From NCBI GenBank assembly GCA_022827905.1, contig JAJEIQ010000073.1, forward strand, positions 43,298 through 107,297: 64,000 bases of DNA, written 5' to 3'. The notes under the pieces were generated by a model that had not been told where the DNA came from, made no database searches, and saw only the letters and a program-made list of their open reading frames with translations. Below, in pieces: positions 9,203 through 17,531 of the stretch (position 1 is the stretch's first letter; every line of letters starts with the position of its first letter). Position numbers and translations under genes: made by a program. Source of the DNA: Pseudomonadales bacterium (GTDB taxonomy: Bacteria; Pseudomonadota; Gammaproteobacteria; Pseudomonadales; Azotimanducaceae).

Positions 9203-10255
9203 ATGGCCAGTCAGAGCATCTTGAAGAAACCCGTGCGGCAGGATCCGGTTTCCGAATCCGAGGCGCTGCTCTACCTCAGCCAGCAGGCAACGCGCCCACA
9301 GGTGCGCCGTTGGCTGGCGGAAGCGGGCAGCGCCCAAGCGGCCTACGCACGCCATGGCGAGCCGCCGGAATGGCCGCCCGATGCGCTGGCGGTGACCGGC
9401 ATTCGCGTTGCAACGCCGGTTGATGACGCCTATCCGGAGCCGCTGCGCCACATCCCGGACCCGCCCCTGGCGCTGTACTACCTAGGCGATCTGACGGCGG
9501 CCCAAGGCCCTGGCATCGCGCTGGTAGGCGCCCGGCGGGGCACGCGGCTGGGCTCGCGCATCGCCCAAGCCATGGGCCGCGACCTGGCTGCGCAAGGCGC
9601 CCGGGTCATTTCGGGCCTCGCCCGGGGCATCGACGGTGCCGCCCACCAGGGGGCCTTGGCCAGCGGCGAGGCTGGCTGCGCCTGGGCCGTGTTGGGCAGC
9701 GGGCTAAACAACATCTACCCGCGCGAGCATCAGGAGTTGGCGCGGCGCATCGTCGGCTCAGGCGGCGCGGTCATCTCCGAGTACCCGCCCGATGCGCCGC
9801 CCTACCGGAGCCACTTTCCGGAGCGCAACCGCCTCATCAGCGGCTTGGCGGAAGCGGTGGTTGTGGTGGAGGCGTCGCGCCGCAGCGGCTCGCTCATCAC
9901 GGCGCGGATGGCGGCCGAGCAGGGCCGCGAGGTGTTCGCCGTGCCCGGCGCGGTCGGCAACGCGGTGAGCGCCGGTTGCCACTGGCTGATTCGGCAAGGC
10001 GCCGGGCTGGTGGAGAGCGCCGAGGACGTGCTGATGGAGTTGGGCTATGCGGCCCGGGACAGCGATTCGCCAACCCCGCCGCCGGAGGCCTTGGCGCCGG
10101 TTTTCGATGCCGTTTCGGCCGCCGCCTCGTCGATTGACGAGATTGCGCTGGCCGTCGGCCTGCCCGTGGAGGCGGTGATCGGCGATTTGGTGCAATTGGA
10201 GCTCAAGGGATTTGTTCAGTTAACGCCGGACGGGTATATTCGCGTGCCTCGTTGA
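9203..10255 (+). CDS. dprA: DNA-processing protein DprA (Smf)
   Basis: DprA protects incoming single-stranded DNA and loads RecA during natural transformation. The Rossmann-like core carries IALVGARRGTRLGS, VISGLARGIDGAAHQGAL, VLGSGLNNIYPREHQEL, SEYPPD...FPERNRLISGL and SGSLITARMAAEQGREVFAVPG, all characteristic. The N-terminal 80 residues form a SAM-like region and the last 60 (ASSIDEIALAVGLPVEAVIGDLV) the winged-helix domain found in many DprA proteins. Length is 350 residues. It is followed by purE after a 49-bp gap. Presence of dprA alone does not prove competence. Confidence 0.95.
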   Translation: MASQSILKKPVRQDPVSESEALLYLSQQATRPQVRRWLAEAGSAQAAYARHGEPPEWPPDALAVTGIRVATPVDDAYPEPLRHIPDPPLALYYLGDLTAAQGPGIALVGARRGTRLGSRIAQAMGRDLAAQGARVISGLARGIDGAAHQGALASGEAGCAWAVLGSGLNNIYPREHQELARRIVGSGGAVISEYPPDAPPYRSHFPERNRLISGLAEAVVVVEASRRSGSLITARMAAEQGREVFAVPGAVGNAVSAGCHWLIRQGAGLVESAEDVLMELGYAARDSDSPTPPPEALAPVFDAVSAAASSIDEIALAVGLPVEAVIGDLVQLELKGFVQLTPDGYIRVPR

Positions 10256-10304
10256 AGCGCCAGCGCGAGCGGCGCGAACACACACTTGGAAGCGGAGGCG
10301 CAAA

Positions 10305-10805
10305 TTGAGTTTCGTCGGCACATTGATGGGTTCCGAGTCGGATTGGCCGGTCATGCGCAAGTGCACGGAAGTGCTGGAGCGCCTTGGCATTGATTTCGAG
10401 GTGCGGGTGTCCTCGGCGCACCGCACGCCTGCCGCCACGGCGGCCTACGTGGCCGATGCCGCCGAGCGGGGCTGCGCGGTGTTCATCTGCGGCGCCGGCA
10501 TGGCCGCCCACTTGGCGGGCGCAGTGGCGGCGCATACCGTGCGCCCAGTGATCGGCGTGCCCATCGACAGCGGGCCTCTGCAGGGCTTCGATGCGCTCTT
10601 GGCGACCGTGCAGATGCCCGGCGGGATTCCGGTCGCCACCGTGGCCGTGGGCGGTGCGGGCGCTCGCAACGCGGCTTATTTGGCGGGACAGATTCTGGCG
10701 TTGAACGATGCGCAACTCGCCGCCGCGCTCGCCGCCGACCGCGAGGAGAACCAGGCCAAGGTTCGGGCGCAGAATGAGCGGTTGCAGGCCGAACTCAAGG
10801 GTTGA
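10305..10805 (+). CDS. purE: N5-carboxyaminoimidazole ribonucleotide mutase
   Basis: PurE converts N5-CAIR to CAIR in purine biosynthesis. The signature [13 protein letters not shown] at the N-terminus, SAHRTP near residue 42, [16 protein letters not shown] and the [13 protein letters not shown] segment are all present in a chain of 166 residues. The start is TTG at 10305, supported by GGAGG about six bases upstream and by the position of the [13 protein letters not shown] block. The class I partner purK is not in the window. The 3' end overlaps the next gene, tsaC. Confidence 0.95.
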   Translation: MSFVGTLMGSESDWPVMRKCTEVLERLGIDFEVRVSSAHRTPAATAAYVADAAERGCAVFICGAGMAAHLAGAVAAHTVRPVIGVPIDSGPLQGFDALLATVQMPGGIPVATVAVGGAGARNAAYLAGQILALNDAQLAAALAADREENQAKVRAQNERLQAELKG

Positions 10806-11358
10806 TGACTTCCATCTTCGGCGAGCCGTGGGTCATCTGCGCCAAGGGGGCGTGGTGGCTCACGCCACCGAGGGAGTCTGGGGGCTGGCTTGCGATCCCT
10901 TCGATTGCCGGGCCGTGGCCCGCATCCTCGCCATCAAGGGCCGCAGCCCCGACAAGGGCCTGATCCTCATCGGCGCCAGCGCCGACTGCTTTGCCCCGGA
11001 ACTGACGTCGCTGACGGCGGCGGACCGGCAGGCCGTGCAAGCGACTTGGCCGGGGCCGGTATCTTGGGTGCTGCCCTCGGAGCGCTTTCCGGTTTGGATC
11101 ACGGGGGCCGGGCTTGACCCGCACCCCACCGTAGCCGTGCGGGTGCCAGGCCACGCCCAGGCCCGCGCCCTGTGCGCCCGCTTCGGCGGCCCGCTGGTTT
11201 CCACCTCCGCCAATCCGTCCGGCGTTGCGGCCACCGACAGCATCCTGCGGGTTCGCCGCTGGTTTGGCGACGCGGTGGACTTCATCGCTCCCGGCCAAAC
11301 CCTGGGCCGCCAAGGCCCGAGCCAGCTTCGCACCCTAGCCGGGGCGGTGCTGCGTTAA
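10774..11358 (+). CDS. tsaC: Threonylcarbamoyl-AMP synthase
   Basis: TsaC (YrdC family) makes threonylcarbamoyl-AMP, the donor for the t6A37 modification of tRNA; its partner TsaD is also in this window at 33.3 kb. Family motifs seen are HATEGVWGLACDP, ILAIKGRSPDKGLILI, WPGPVSWVLP, VAVRVPGH and PLVSTSANPSG. The ATG at 10774 gives 194 residues and overlaps purE by 32 bp; a later GTG at 10828 would remove part of the conserved LRRAV helix. The stop TAA overlaps the aroE ATG by one base. HAT replaces the more common YPT at the start of the motif. Confidence 0.93.
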   Translation: MSGCRPNSRVDDFHLRRAVGHLRQGGVVAHATEGVWGLACDPFDCRAVARILAIKGRSPDKGLILIGASADCFAPELTSLTAADRQAVQATWPGPVSWVLPSERFPVWITGAGLDPHPTVAVRVPGHAQARALCARFGGPLVSTSANPSGVAATDSILRVRRWFGDAVDFIAPGQTLGRQGPSQLRTLAGAVLR

Positions 11359-12167
11359 TGGACCGTTACGCCGTGGTCGGCAATCCGGTCAGCCACTCGC
11401 TGTCCCCGGAGATCCACAAGGCCTTTGCGGCGGAGACCGGTGAACGGCTGCGCTACGACAAGCTGCTCGCGCCCTTGGACGGCTTTGCGGTCACGGCGGC
11501 CGAGTTCTTTGAGCGCGGCGGCAGGGGCCTCAACGTCACCCTGCCCTTCAAGGGCGACGCTTGCCGGTGGGTGGACGAGCCGCAGCCCGCTGCCGCCCGC
11601 TGCAACGCGGTGAACACCATCGCCCTGGAGGGCGGCAAGACCCTGGGGTTCAACACCGACGGCATCGGCCTGGTGCGCGACCTTGAAGCCCAAGCGGTGC
11701 CCATAGCGGGCCGCAGGCTGCTGCTGATCGGTGCCGGCGGGGCGGTCAGCGGCATTCTCGATGCCTTGGTCGAGGAAAACCCGGCTTCCGTGCGCATCGC
11801 CAATCGTACCCCTGCCAAGGCGGAGGCCTTGGCCGAGCGCCACGGCACCAAGGTCGCGGCGGTGCCCCTGGACCGGCTGGATGGCCGCTTCGACCTCATC
11901 ATCAATGGCACGTCCGCCGGCTTGGACGGGGACGGCGGATTGATCGCGCCGCCGTTCGCCGCCGGGGCGCAGTGCTACGACCTGCTCTACAGCCGCGATG
12001 GGCAAACGCCCTTTTGCCGCTGGGCGAAGCAGGCTGGAGCCGCGTGGGTGTCAGACGGACTGGGCATGCTGGTGGAGCAAGCCGCCGCCGCCTTCACCAT
12101 CTGGCGGGGGCGTTCACCGAGCACGCGCGATCTGCTGCGCTCGCTTAGGTCGGGAACGGCCGCATAA
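11358..12167 (+). CDS. aroE: Shikimate dehydrogenase (NADP)
   Basis: AroE reduces 3-dehydroshikimate to shikimate in the chorismate pathway. The N-terminal substrate domain shows VVGNPVSHSLSPEIHKAF and NVTLPFKGDA (catalytic lysine), then NTDGIGLVRDL. The Rossmann domain has LIGAGGAVSGIL and IANRTPAKAEAL, where the basic residues favour NADP. DLLYSRDGQTPF and DGLGMLVEQAA close the active site. Length is 269 residues from the ATG that overlaps the tsaC stop (TAATG). The oxidase assembly operon starts 12 bp downstream, so aroE probably shares a transcript with it. Confidence 0.96.
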   Translation: MDRYAVVGNPVSHSLSPEIHKAFAAETGERLRYDKLLAPLDGFAVTAAEFFERGGRGLNVTLPFKGDACRWVDEPQPAAARCNAVNTIALEGGKTLGFNTDGIGLVRDLEAQAVPIAGRRLLLIGAGGAVSGILDALVEENPASVRIANRTPAKAEALAERHGTKVAAVPLDRLDGRFDLIINGTSAGLDGDGGLIAPPFAAGAQCYDLLYSRDGQTPFCRWAKQAGAAWVSDGLGMLVEQAAAAFTIWRGRSPSTRDLLRSLRSGTAA

Positions 12168-12179
12168 GGAAGGAACGCC

Positions 12180-12719
12180 GTGGCTGATCGGGAAATCGCC
12201 AAGAAAAATCGATGGCAAGTGGTTATCATGGCCGTCGCCCTGCCGCTACTGGCGCTGTTTGGCGTCTATAGCCTCATTTACCTTGCCGGACAGGATACGT
12301 TGCTGCAGACCACCAATGCCGGTGAGTTTGTGGATCCGCCCTTGATGGCGCGGGACTTGGGGCTGAGTGACGCCGAGGGGCGTCCGGTTGACGGCAGCGA
12401 CGCTTGGTGGGTGTGGGTGGCGGCGGACGATTGCGCGGCCGCTTGCCGACAAGCCATCGGGGCGCTTGGGCGCTTGAAGGATCAGCTCGCGGAGGATGCG
12501 GGCCGGGTGCGTTTTGCCGTGGTCGTCGCCGGGCCGGGTGCCGCGTTGGATTCGATGGTTGTTGAACAATTCCGCAGCGCGGATGAACAGCGGCTGGACG
12601 ATGGCATCTACATCGTCGATCCGCCAGGCAACGTGGTGCTGCGCTATCCCATGGAAGCGGACGTCGATGCGGTGGCCGAAGATTTGATAAGTATGTTGAA
12701 GGTTACTCGCAGTGGCTGA
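12180..12719 (+). CDS. Membrane-anchored protein of the cytochrome oxidase assembly operon
   Basis: The function is not established. The 179-residue protein has one N-terminal membrane helix (VVIMAVALPLLALFGVYSLIYLAG) and a periplasmic part that looks thioredoxin-like in outline, with DDCAAACRQAIGALGRLKDQL in the place of a redox helix and IYIVDPPGNVVLRYP resembling the strand before the cis-proline region. The two cysteines are four apart (CAAAC) as in SCO proteins, but a metal site is not proven. It starts with GTG at 12180 behind AAGGAAGG and overlaps ctaA by 8 bp. Small proteins in this position are common in gammaproteobacterial oxidase clusters. Confidence 0.7.
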   Translation: MADREIAKKNRWQVVIMAVALPLLALFGVYSLIYLAGQDTLLQTTNAGEFVDPPLMARDLGLSDAEGRPVDGSDAWWVWVAADDCAAACRQAIGALGRLKDQLAEDAGRVRFAVVVAGPGAALDSMVVEQFRSADEQRLDDGIYIVDPPGNVVLRYPMEADVDAVAEDLISMLKVTRSG

Positions 12720-13758
12720 ATGGGCCTCCCCCAAACTGATGCGCGGGCTGACGGTGGCTGCCGTGGGCTTGGCCTTGGTGGTCGTCGTTCTGGGCGCATA
12801 CACGCGCCTTGCCGATGCGGGCCTTGGCTGCCCGGATTGGCCGGGCTGCTACGGCCATCTGGGCGTGCCCGACACCGAGGCGGAAGTCCAAGCCGCCGAA
12901 GCGCAGTTTCCCGATGCGCCGGTGGAGGCGGATAAGGCGTGGATCGAGATGGTGCATCGCTACTTTGCCACGGCGTTGGGGGCGCTCATTCTCGGCATGG
13001 TCGTCGTGGCGTATCGAGTCCCGAAAGGGATCCCGAACGGAGCCGCGGGCGGGACGCCTCGGGCGCTGCCCGCAGCCCTGCTGGCGCTGGTGATCCTGCA
13101 AGGCGCCTTCGGCGCTTGGACCGTCACGCTGAAGCTCTGGCCCCAAGTGGTGACGGCCCACCTACTGGGCGGATTCGCCACCTTGGCGCTCCTGTGGCTT
13201 CTGGCGCTGCGGCTCGGCATTGGCCCGAAGGGCGAGGGCATGGCGCCGTTTGGGCGCTTGGCCAGCATTGCCTTGGTCGTGGTGGTGGCGCAGGTTGCGC
13301 TCGGCGGCTGGGTCACCTCAAACTACGCCGCCTTGGCCTGCCCGGACTTCCCCACCTGTCACGGCGAGTGGGCGCCGGCCATGGATTTCCGGCAGGGATT
13401 TGACGTTTTGCAGACGGTGGGGCCCAATTATTTGGGCGGGCTATTGGACAGCGAGGCCCGAATCGCCATACAGTTCGCGCACCGCTTGGGCGCCGTGGCC
13501 GTGCTGGTGGTCGTCGGCCTGCTCGGCTGGCGGCTGTGGAAGGCTGGCAGCCCCTTGGCGCCTTGGGTGCTGGGCCTGCTCGCCGCCCAATGGGCCTTGG
13601 GCATTTTGAATGTTCTTTTGAACCTGCCGTTGGCGGTCGCCACCGCGCACAATGGCTGCGGCGCACTGTTGCTGCTGGCCTTGGTGACGGTTAGGGAAGG
13701 CGCGTTCCAAGAAATCCAAGAAAACAGAAGCCCGATAACGGGTGCGAATAGTGAGTGA
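12712..13758 (+). CDS. ctaA: Heme A synthase (COX15/CtaA family)
   Basis: CtaA oxidises the C8 methyl group of heme O to give heme A for aa3-type cytochrome oxidase. The 348-residue protein has about eight membrane helices. The first helix ends in GAYTRLADAGLGCPDWPGCYG, the hallmark of the family, and VHRYFATALGAL, AHLLGGFATL, FAHRLGAVAVLV and ATAHNGCGALLLL supply the heme-ligand histidines. The second cysteine pair is present as LACPDFPTC. It starts with GTG inside the previous gene and is followed after 3 bp by ctaB. A 48-bp run of degenerate 12-bp repeats lies in the loop after the second helix. Confidence 0.95.
   Translation: MAEWASPKLMRGLTVAAVGLALVVVVLGAYTRLADAGLGCPDWPGCYGHLGVPDTEAEVQAAEAQFPDAPVEADKAWIEMVHRYFATALGALILGMVVVAYRVPKGIPNGAAGGTPRALPAALLALVILQGAFGAWTVTLKLWPQVVTAHLLGGFATLALLWLLALRLGIGPKGEGMAPFGRLASIALVVVVAQVALGGWVTSNYAALACPDFPTCHGEWAPAMDFRQGFDVLQTVGPNYLGGLLDSEARIAIQFAHRLGAVAVLVVVGLLGWRLWKAGSPLAPWVLGLLAAQWALGILNVLLNLPLAVATAHNGCGALLLLALVTVREGAFQEIQENRSPITGANSE
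13011..13058. repeat. Degenerate 12-bp tandem repeats inside ctaA
   Basis: Read on the minus strand the segment splits into four 12-mers: GGCGTCCCGCCC, GCGGCTCCGTTC, GGGATCCCTTTC and GGGACTCGATAC. They resemble the units at the start of egtD and at the right edge of the window. In CtaA they encode a loop rich in proline and glycine (VPKGIPNGAAGGTP), where length is poorly constrained. Confidence 0.5.
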
Positions 13759-13761
13759 GAA

Positions 13762-14655
13762 GTGAGTGAATTAATACAGGCAGTGCGCCCAAGTTGGCGC
13801 GACTACTTGGAGATGTGCAAGCCCCGCGTGGTGGCGCTGATGCTGCTTTGCGCCTTGGTGGGCATGTTTCTGGCGACTCCGGGCTGGGTAGCAATCGATG
13901 TGCTCGTGCCCGGCATACTGGGCATTGGCCTCGTGGCGGCCTCCGCGGCGGTGGTCAACCACATCGCCGATGCCGAGATCGACATCCGCATGGCCCGCAC
14001 CGCCAACCGTCCGGTCGCCACCGGGCGCGTGGGCACCCTGCCCGGGCTGGCGTTCTCCGCTGCGCTTGGCGTGGCGGGCATGGCGGTGCTGCTGTTGTGG
14101 ACCAACGCCTTGACGGCTTGGCTCAACCTGGCTTCGTGGGTGGGCTACGGTCTGGTCTACACCCTGTTTCTAAAGCGCATGACGCCGCAGAACATCGTCA
14201 TCGGCGGCCTGTTCGGCGCCGCGCCGCCACTGTTCGGCTGGACCGCGGTGACCGGCACCCTGGAACCGGGCGGGCTGATCCTGGTGCTCATCATCTTCGC
14301 CTGGACGCCGCCCCATTTCTGGGCCTTGGCCTTGGACCGCAAGGCGGAGTACCAAGCGGTCAACATTCCCATGCTGCCGGTCACCCACGGCGAGCGCCAT
14401 ACGCGCCGGCACATCTTCTTCTACACGCTGATCCTGATCGCCTCCAGCCTCTTGCCGGTGGCCATCGGCATGAGCGGTTGGGCTTACCTGATCGCGGCGC
14501 TGGGCTTGGGGGCCGGATTCCTTTACTGGTCGCTGGCGCTGCTCGCCAATCGCGGCCCCAAGGTGCCCATGCAGACGTTTCGCTACTCCATCATCTATCT
14601 CATGGCCCTGTTCGTCGCCTTGCTGATCGACCACTACTGGCTGGTGCCGGTCTGA
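13762..14655 (+). CDS. ctaB: Protoheme IX farnesyltransferase (heme O synthase)
   Basis: CtaB attaches a farnesyl group to heme B to form heme O, the substrate of CtaA. It is a UbiA-family membrane prenyltransferase of 297 residues with nine or so helices. The first aspartate-rich motif is NHIADAEIDIRMARTANRPV and the second is in the ALALDRKAEYQAVNIPMLPV region, with TPPHFWALAL just before it. The GTG start at 13762 lies 3 bp after the ctaA stop. With ctaA and SCO1 it forms an oxidase assembly operon, although no oxidase structural gene is in the window. Confidence 0.96.
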   Translation: MSELIQAVRPSWRDYLEMCKPRVVALMLLCALVGMFLATPGWVAIDVLVPGILGIGLVAASAAVVNHIADAEIDIRMARTANRPVATGRVGTLPGLAFSAALGVAGMAVLLLWTNALTAWLNLASWVGYGLVYTLFLKRMTPQNIVIGGLFGAAPPLFGWTAVTGTLEPGGLILVLIIFAWTPPHFWALALDRKAEYQAVNIPMLPVTHGERHTRRHIFFYTLILIASSLLPVAIGMSGWAYLIAALGLGAGFLYWSLALLANRGPKVPMQTFRYSIIYLMALFVALLIDHYWLVPV

Positions 14656-14669
14656 AGGGGCTCGACGCC

Positions 14670-15269
14670 GTGAACCTTCGACGCTGGAAAAGCGCTGCGG
14701 CTGCGCTGGCGGTGATTGCCGCTGGGTGCATGGGCGAAGACCCCGAGGCGCTCCGGGCCCAAGGCATTTACATTCTGCCGGAACCCGCCCAAGTGGCTGG
14801 CTTCGCGCTTGAAACCCAGGATGGCGAGGCCTTCGGCGCGGAGCAGTTGACCGGCGGTTGGTCCTACCTGTTCTTCGGCTTCACCCGCTGCCCGCATCTG
14901 TGCCCCACCACCTTGGCCACCCTCGCTGACGCCGAAGAGCGCATCCGGGCGCTGCCGCAAGGCGACCGGTTCCGCGGCCTGTTCGTCAGCGTGGACCCCG
15001 AGCGGGACGGCAACGAGGACATCAAGGCGTACATGGCCCGCTTCTCCGAGCGCTTTACCGGCTTGCGCGGGTCGCGTTCGGAAACGCTGAAGATCGCCCG
15101 CGACGTGGATGTCGCCTTCGCCACCTTGCCGGACGGCCAAGGCGACCTGACCGTCGAGCATTCCGGGCACATCGTGCTGATCGACCCCGAGGGGCGCTAC
15201 CGCGGCTTCATCAAGTCGCCGCATCGGGTGGATACGCTGGTCTCCGCTTGGCGCGTGCTGACTGGTTGA
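14670..15269 (+). CDS. SCO1/SenC-family copper chaperone, lipoprotein
   Basis: SCO proteins deliver copper to the CuA site of cytochrome oxidase. The 199-residue protein begins with a lipoprotein-type signal (AAALAVIAAGC), so it is probably tethered on the outer face of the inner membrane. The thioredoxin-fold core has the copper-binding pair FTRCPHLCP, SVDPERDGNEDIKAYMARF, and the third ligand histidine in TVEHSGHIVLID. The GTG start at 14670 has GAAGGGG upstream and reads directly from the end of ctaB. The 3' end lies just ahead of egtB. Confidence 0.93.
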   Translation: MNLRRWKSAAAALAVIAAGCMGEDPEALRAQGIYILPEPAQVAGFALETQDGEAFGAEQLTGGWSYLFFGFTRCPHLCPTTLATLADAEERIRALPQGDRFRGLFVSVDPERDGNEDIKAYMARFSERFTGLRGSRSETLKIARDVDVAFATLPDGQGDLTVEHSGHIVLIDPEGRYRGFIKSPHRVDTLVSAWRVLTG

Positions 15270-15273
15270 TTTG

Positions 15274-16500
15274 ATGGCTGCTGCTTCGTTGGCGGACCGC
15301 TACCGCGCGGTCCGCGCCCGCTCAGAGGCGCTTTGCCGGCCTTTGAGCGTTGAGGACTACGGCGTGCAGCCCATGGACGAGGCGAGCCCTCCAAAGTGGC
15401 ACTTGGCCCACACCACATGGTTTTTCGAGACCTTTCTGCTCAAGCCGTTCGCCACCGCCTACCAGCCGGTGGATGGGCGCTACGAGCATTTGTTCAACTC
15501 CTACTACAACGGTGTCGGCGAGCCCTATCCGCGGCCGCGGCGCGGGCTGTTGTCCCGTCCCACCGTCAGCGACGTGATGGACTACCGAACCTTGGTTGAC
15601 CGGGCCATGGAACCGCTCCTGGACCGGGAGGACGAAGAGGTTCAGCGGCGCCTTGAACTCGGTCTGAACCATGAGCAGCAGCATCAGGAGTTGATGCTCA
15701 CGGACCTGAAGGCCAACTTGGGATTCAACCCCCTCAAACCCGCCTACCGTCGGGATTTGACTGCTGAGACGAAGGAAGCGCCGCCGCTGGGGTTCAGCGC
15801 CCACGAGGGCGGGATGATCCAGGCTGGCGCCGAGAGCGACGGCTTTTGCTTCGATAACGAACTGCCCCGGCACCGGGTCTGGCTGGAGCCCTTTGCGCTG
15901 GCCGATCGGCTGGTGACCAACGGCGAGTACCTTGAGTTCATGGCGGACGGCGGCTATCGGAATCCGGCTTGGTGGCTCTCGGAAGGCTGGGCCACCCTGT
16001 GCGATGGCGGCTGGCACGCCCCCTTCTACTGGCGCGAACGGGATGGCGCGTGGCTTGAGTACCGCTTGGGCGGCGAAACACCCGTGGTGCCGTCGGATCC
16101 GGTGGTTCATGTCAGCGGCTTCGAGGCGGACGCCTATGCCCGTTGGGCGGGCTGCCGGCTGCCCACCGAGTTTGAGTGGGAGGCAAGCGCAGCGGGCCTC
16201 GATCCGGACGCGGGCAATTTTGTCGACGACGAGCGCCTGCATCCGGTGGGCGGCAACGGACAGCTATTCGGCGACCTCTGGGAGTGGACCGCCAGCGCCT
16301 ACGGCCCCTATCCCGGCTACGCGCCGCTGCCGGGCGCGCTCGGCGAGTACAACGGCAAGTTCATGAGCAGCCAATTGGTGCTGCGCGGCGGCTCCTGCGC
16401 CACGCCCCGAGGCCACGTCCGGGCCAGCTACCGGAACTTCTTCTACCCCGCCGACCGCTGGCAGTTCAGCGGCATACGCTTGGCCAGGGGGCTGGCATGA
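15274..16500 (+). CDS. egtB: Hercynine oxygenase, ergothioneine biosynthesis
   Basis: EgtB is a non-heme iron enzyme that joins hercynine to a thiol (gamma-glutamylcysteine or cysteine) through a sulfoxide bond. The N-terminal DinB-like domain provides the iron ligands: the histidine of WHLAHTTWFFE near residue 46 and the two of NHEQQHQELM near 133 and 137, the expected spacing. The C-terminal half is a formylglycine-generating-enzyme fold (LPTEFEWEAS, GDLWEWTASAYGPYPGY, VLRGGSCATPRGHVRASYRNFF). I start at ATG 15274; TTG 15271 is also possible. The stop overlaps the egtD ATG (ATGA). Neither egtA nor egtC is nearby, so this is the two-gene version of the pathway; the C-S lyase must be elsewhere. 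Confidence 0.94.
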   Translation: MAAASLADRYRAVRARSEALCRPLSVEDYGVQPMDEASPPKWHLAHTTWFFETFLLKPFATAYQPVDGRYEHLFNSYYNGVGEPYPRPRRGLLSRPTVSDVMDYRTLVDRAMEPLLDREDEEVQRRLELGLNHEQQHQELMLTDLKANLGFNPLKPAYRRDLTAETKEAPPLGFSAHEGGMIQAGAESDGFCFDNELPRHRVWLEPFALADRLVTNGEYLEFMADGGYRNPAWWLSEGWATLCDGGWHAPFYWRERDGAWLEYRLGGETPVVPSDPVVHVSGFEADAYARWAGCRLPTEFEWEASAAGLDPDAGNFVDDERLHPVGGNGQLFGDLWEWTASAYGPYPGYAPLPGALGEYNGKFMSSQLVLRGGSCATPRGHVRASYRNFFYPADRWQFSGIRLARGLA

Positions 16501-17495
16501 CGCCACGAGCCCGTCGGCGTGCCGTTTGGCGTCCCATTCGGGATCCCGAATACCAGTTCTTCGACCAGCTGCCCCCGCCGTCGGCGATGCTCGACGAGGT
16601 GATTGCGGGCCTGACCGAACAACCCAAGCGCATTGCGCCGAAGTTCTTCTACGATGAGCGGGGGTCGAGGCTCTTCGAGGCCATCACCCGGCTGCCGGAG
16701 TACTACCTGACCCGCACGGAGATGGGCTTGTTTGACGCCTGTCTGCCGGAGGTCCACGACCGCATTGGCGAGGGCGGCTGCTTGGTCGAGTACGGAGCGG
16801 GCTCCAGCGTCAAGATCCGCCGCCTGCTCGAGGAGCTGCTTCCAGCGGCCTATCTGCCGGTGGACATCTCCCGGCGCCATCTTGAGCAAAGCGCCCAGGC
16901 GCTCCACGCCGACTATCCGAACCTAAGCGTCTATCCCATGTGCGCGGACATGACGGCGCCCTTCGAATTGCCGGAAGTGGTGGCTGGCCTTGACAAGCTC
17001 GGCTTCTACCCCGGCTCCAGCATCGGCAACTTCGAGCCGGGCGAGGCCCGGGCGTTTCTGCGCCAAGTGGCGGCCACCTTGGGCGCGGGCGGTCACCTGC
17101 TCATCGGCGTGGACCGCAAGAAGGACATCGACGTGCTCGAAGCGGCCTACAACGACAGCGCCGGCGTCACGGCGGAATTCAATCTCAACATCCTGCGCCA
17201 CCTGAACTCGGCCTTGGCCACCGAATTCGACCCCGCCGGCTTCCGCCACCGGGCGCATTACAACGAAGGTTCCGGCTGCGTGCAGATGTTCCTCGAAAGC
17301 GTGAAGGACCAATCCTCCCGGGTCGATGGCCGAATCATCGAGTTCACCCAAGGCGAACTGGTGCACACCGAGAACTCCTACAAGTATGGTTACGAGCAGT
17401 TCGCCGAGCTGGCCGCAGGTGGCGGCTTCAAAGTCGAGGCCAGTTGGAGCGATGCCGATGACTTCTTCACGCTGTTTTTGCTGCGAGCCGGGTAG
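16497..17495 (+). CDS. egtD: L-histidine N-alpha-methyltransferase
   Basis: EgtD trimethylates histidine to hercynine with S-adenosylmethionine, the first step of ergothioneine synthesis. The 332-residue protein shows PKFFYDERGSRLFEAITRLPEYYLTRTE, the SAM motif VEYGAGSSVKIRRLL, DISRRHLEQSAQAL, FYPGSSIGNF and the C-terminal HTENSYKY block that helps bind histidine. The ATG at 16497 overlaps the egtB stop. Its first 20 codons contain degenerate 12-bp repeats, so the extreme N-terminus is unlikely to be functionally important. Confidence 0.95.
   Translation: MTPRARRRAVWRPIRDPEYQFFDQLPPPSAMLDEVIAGLTEQPKRIAPKFFYDERGSRLFEAITRLPEYYLTRTEMGLFDACLPEVHDRIGEGGCLVEYGAGSSVKIRRLLEELLPAAYLPVDISRRHLEQSAQALHADYPNLSVYPMCADMTAPFELPEVVAGLDKLGFYPGSSIGNFEPGEARAFLRQVAATLGAGGHLLIGVDRKKDIDVLEAAYNDSAGVTAEFNLNILRHLNSALATEFDPAGFRHRAHYNEGSGCVQMFLESVKDQSSRVDGRIIEFTQGELVHTENSYKYGYEQFAELAAGGGFKVEASWSDADDFFTLFLLRAG
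16516..16551. repeat. Three degenerate 12-bp tandem units at the start of egtD
   Basis: The units are GGCGTGCCGTTT, GGCGTCCCATTC and GGGATCCCGAAT. The last 16 bases (ATTCGGGATCCCGAAT) form a perfect palindrome. They share the pattern of the ctaA repeats and the right-edge repeats and lie in codons 7-18 of EgtD. Confidence 0.5.
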
Positions 17496-17531
17496 CCGGT
17501 CTTTCCAGCCCGGGGCGCGGAGCGCGTCATC

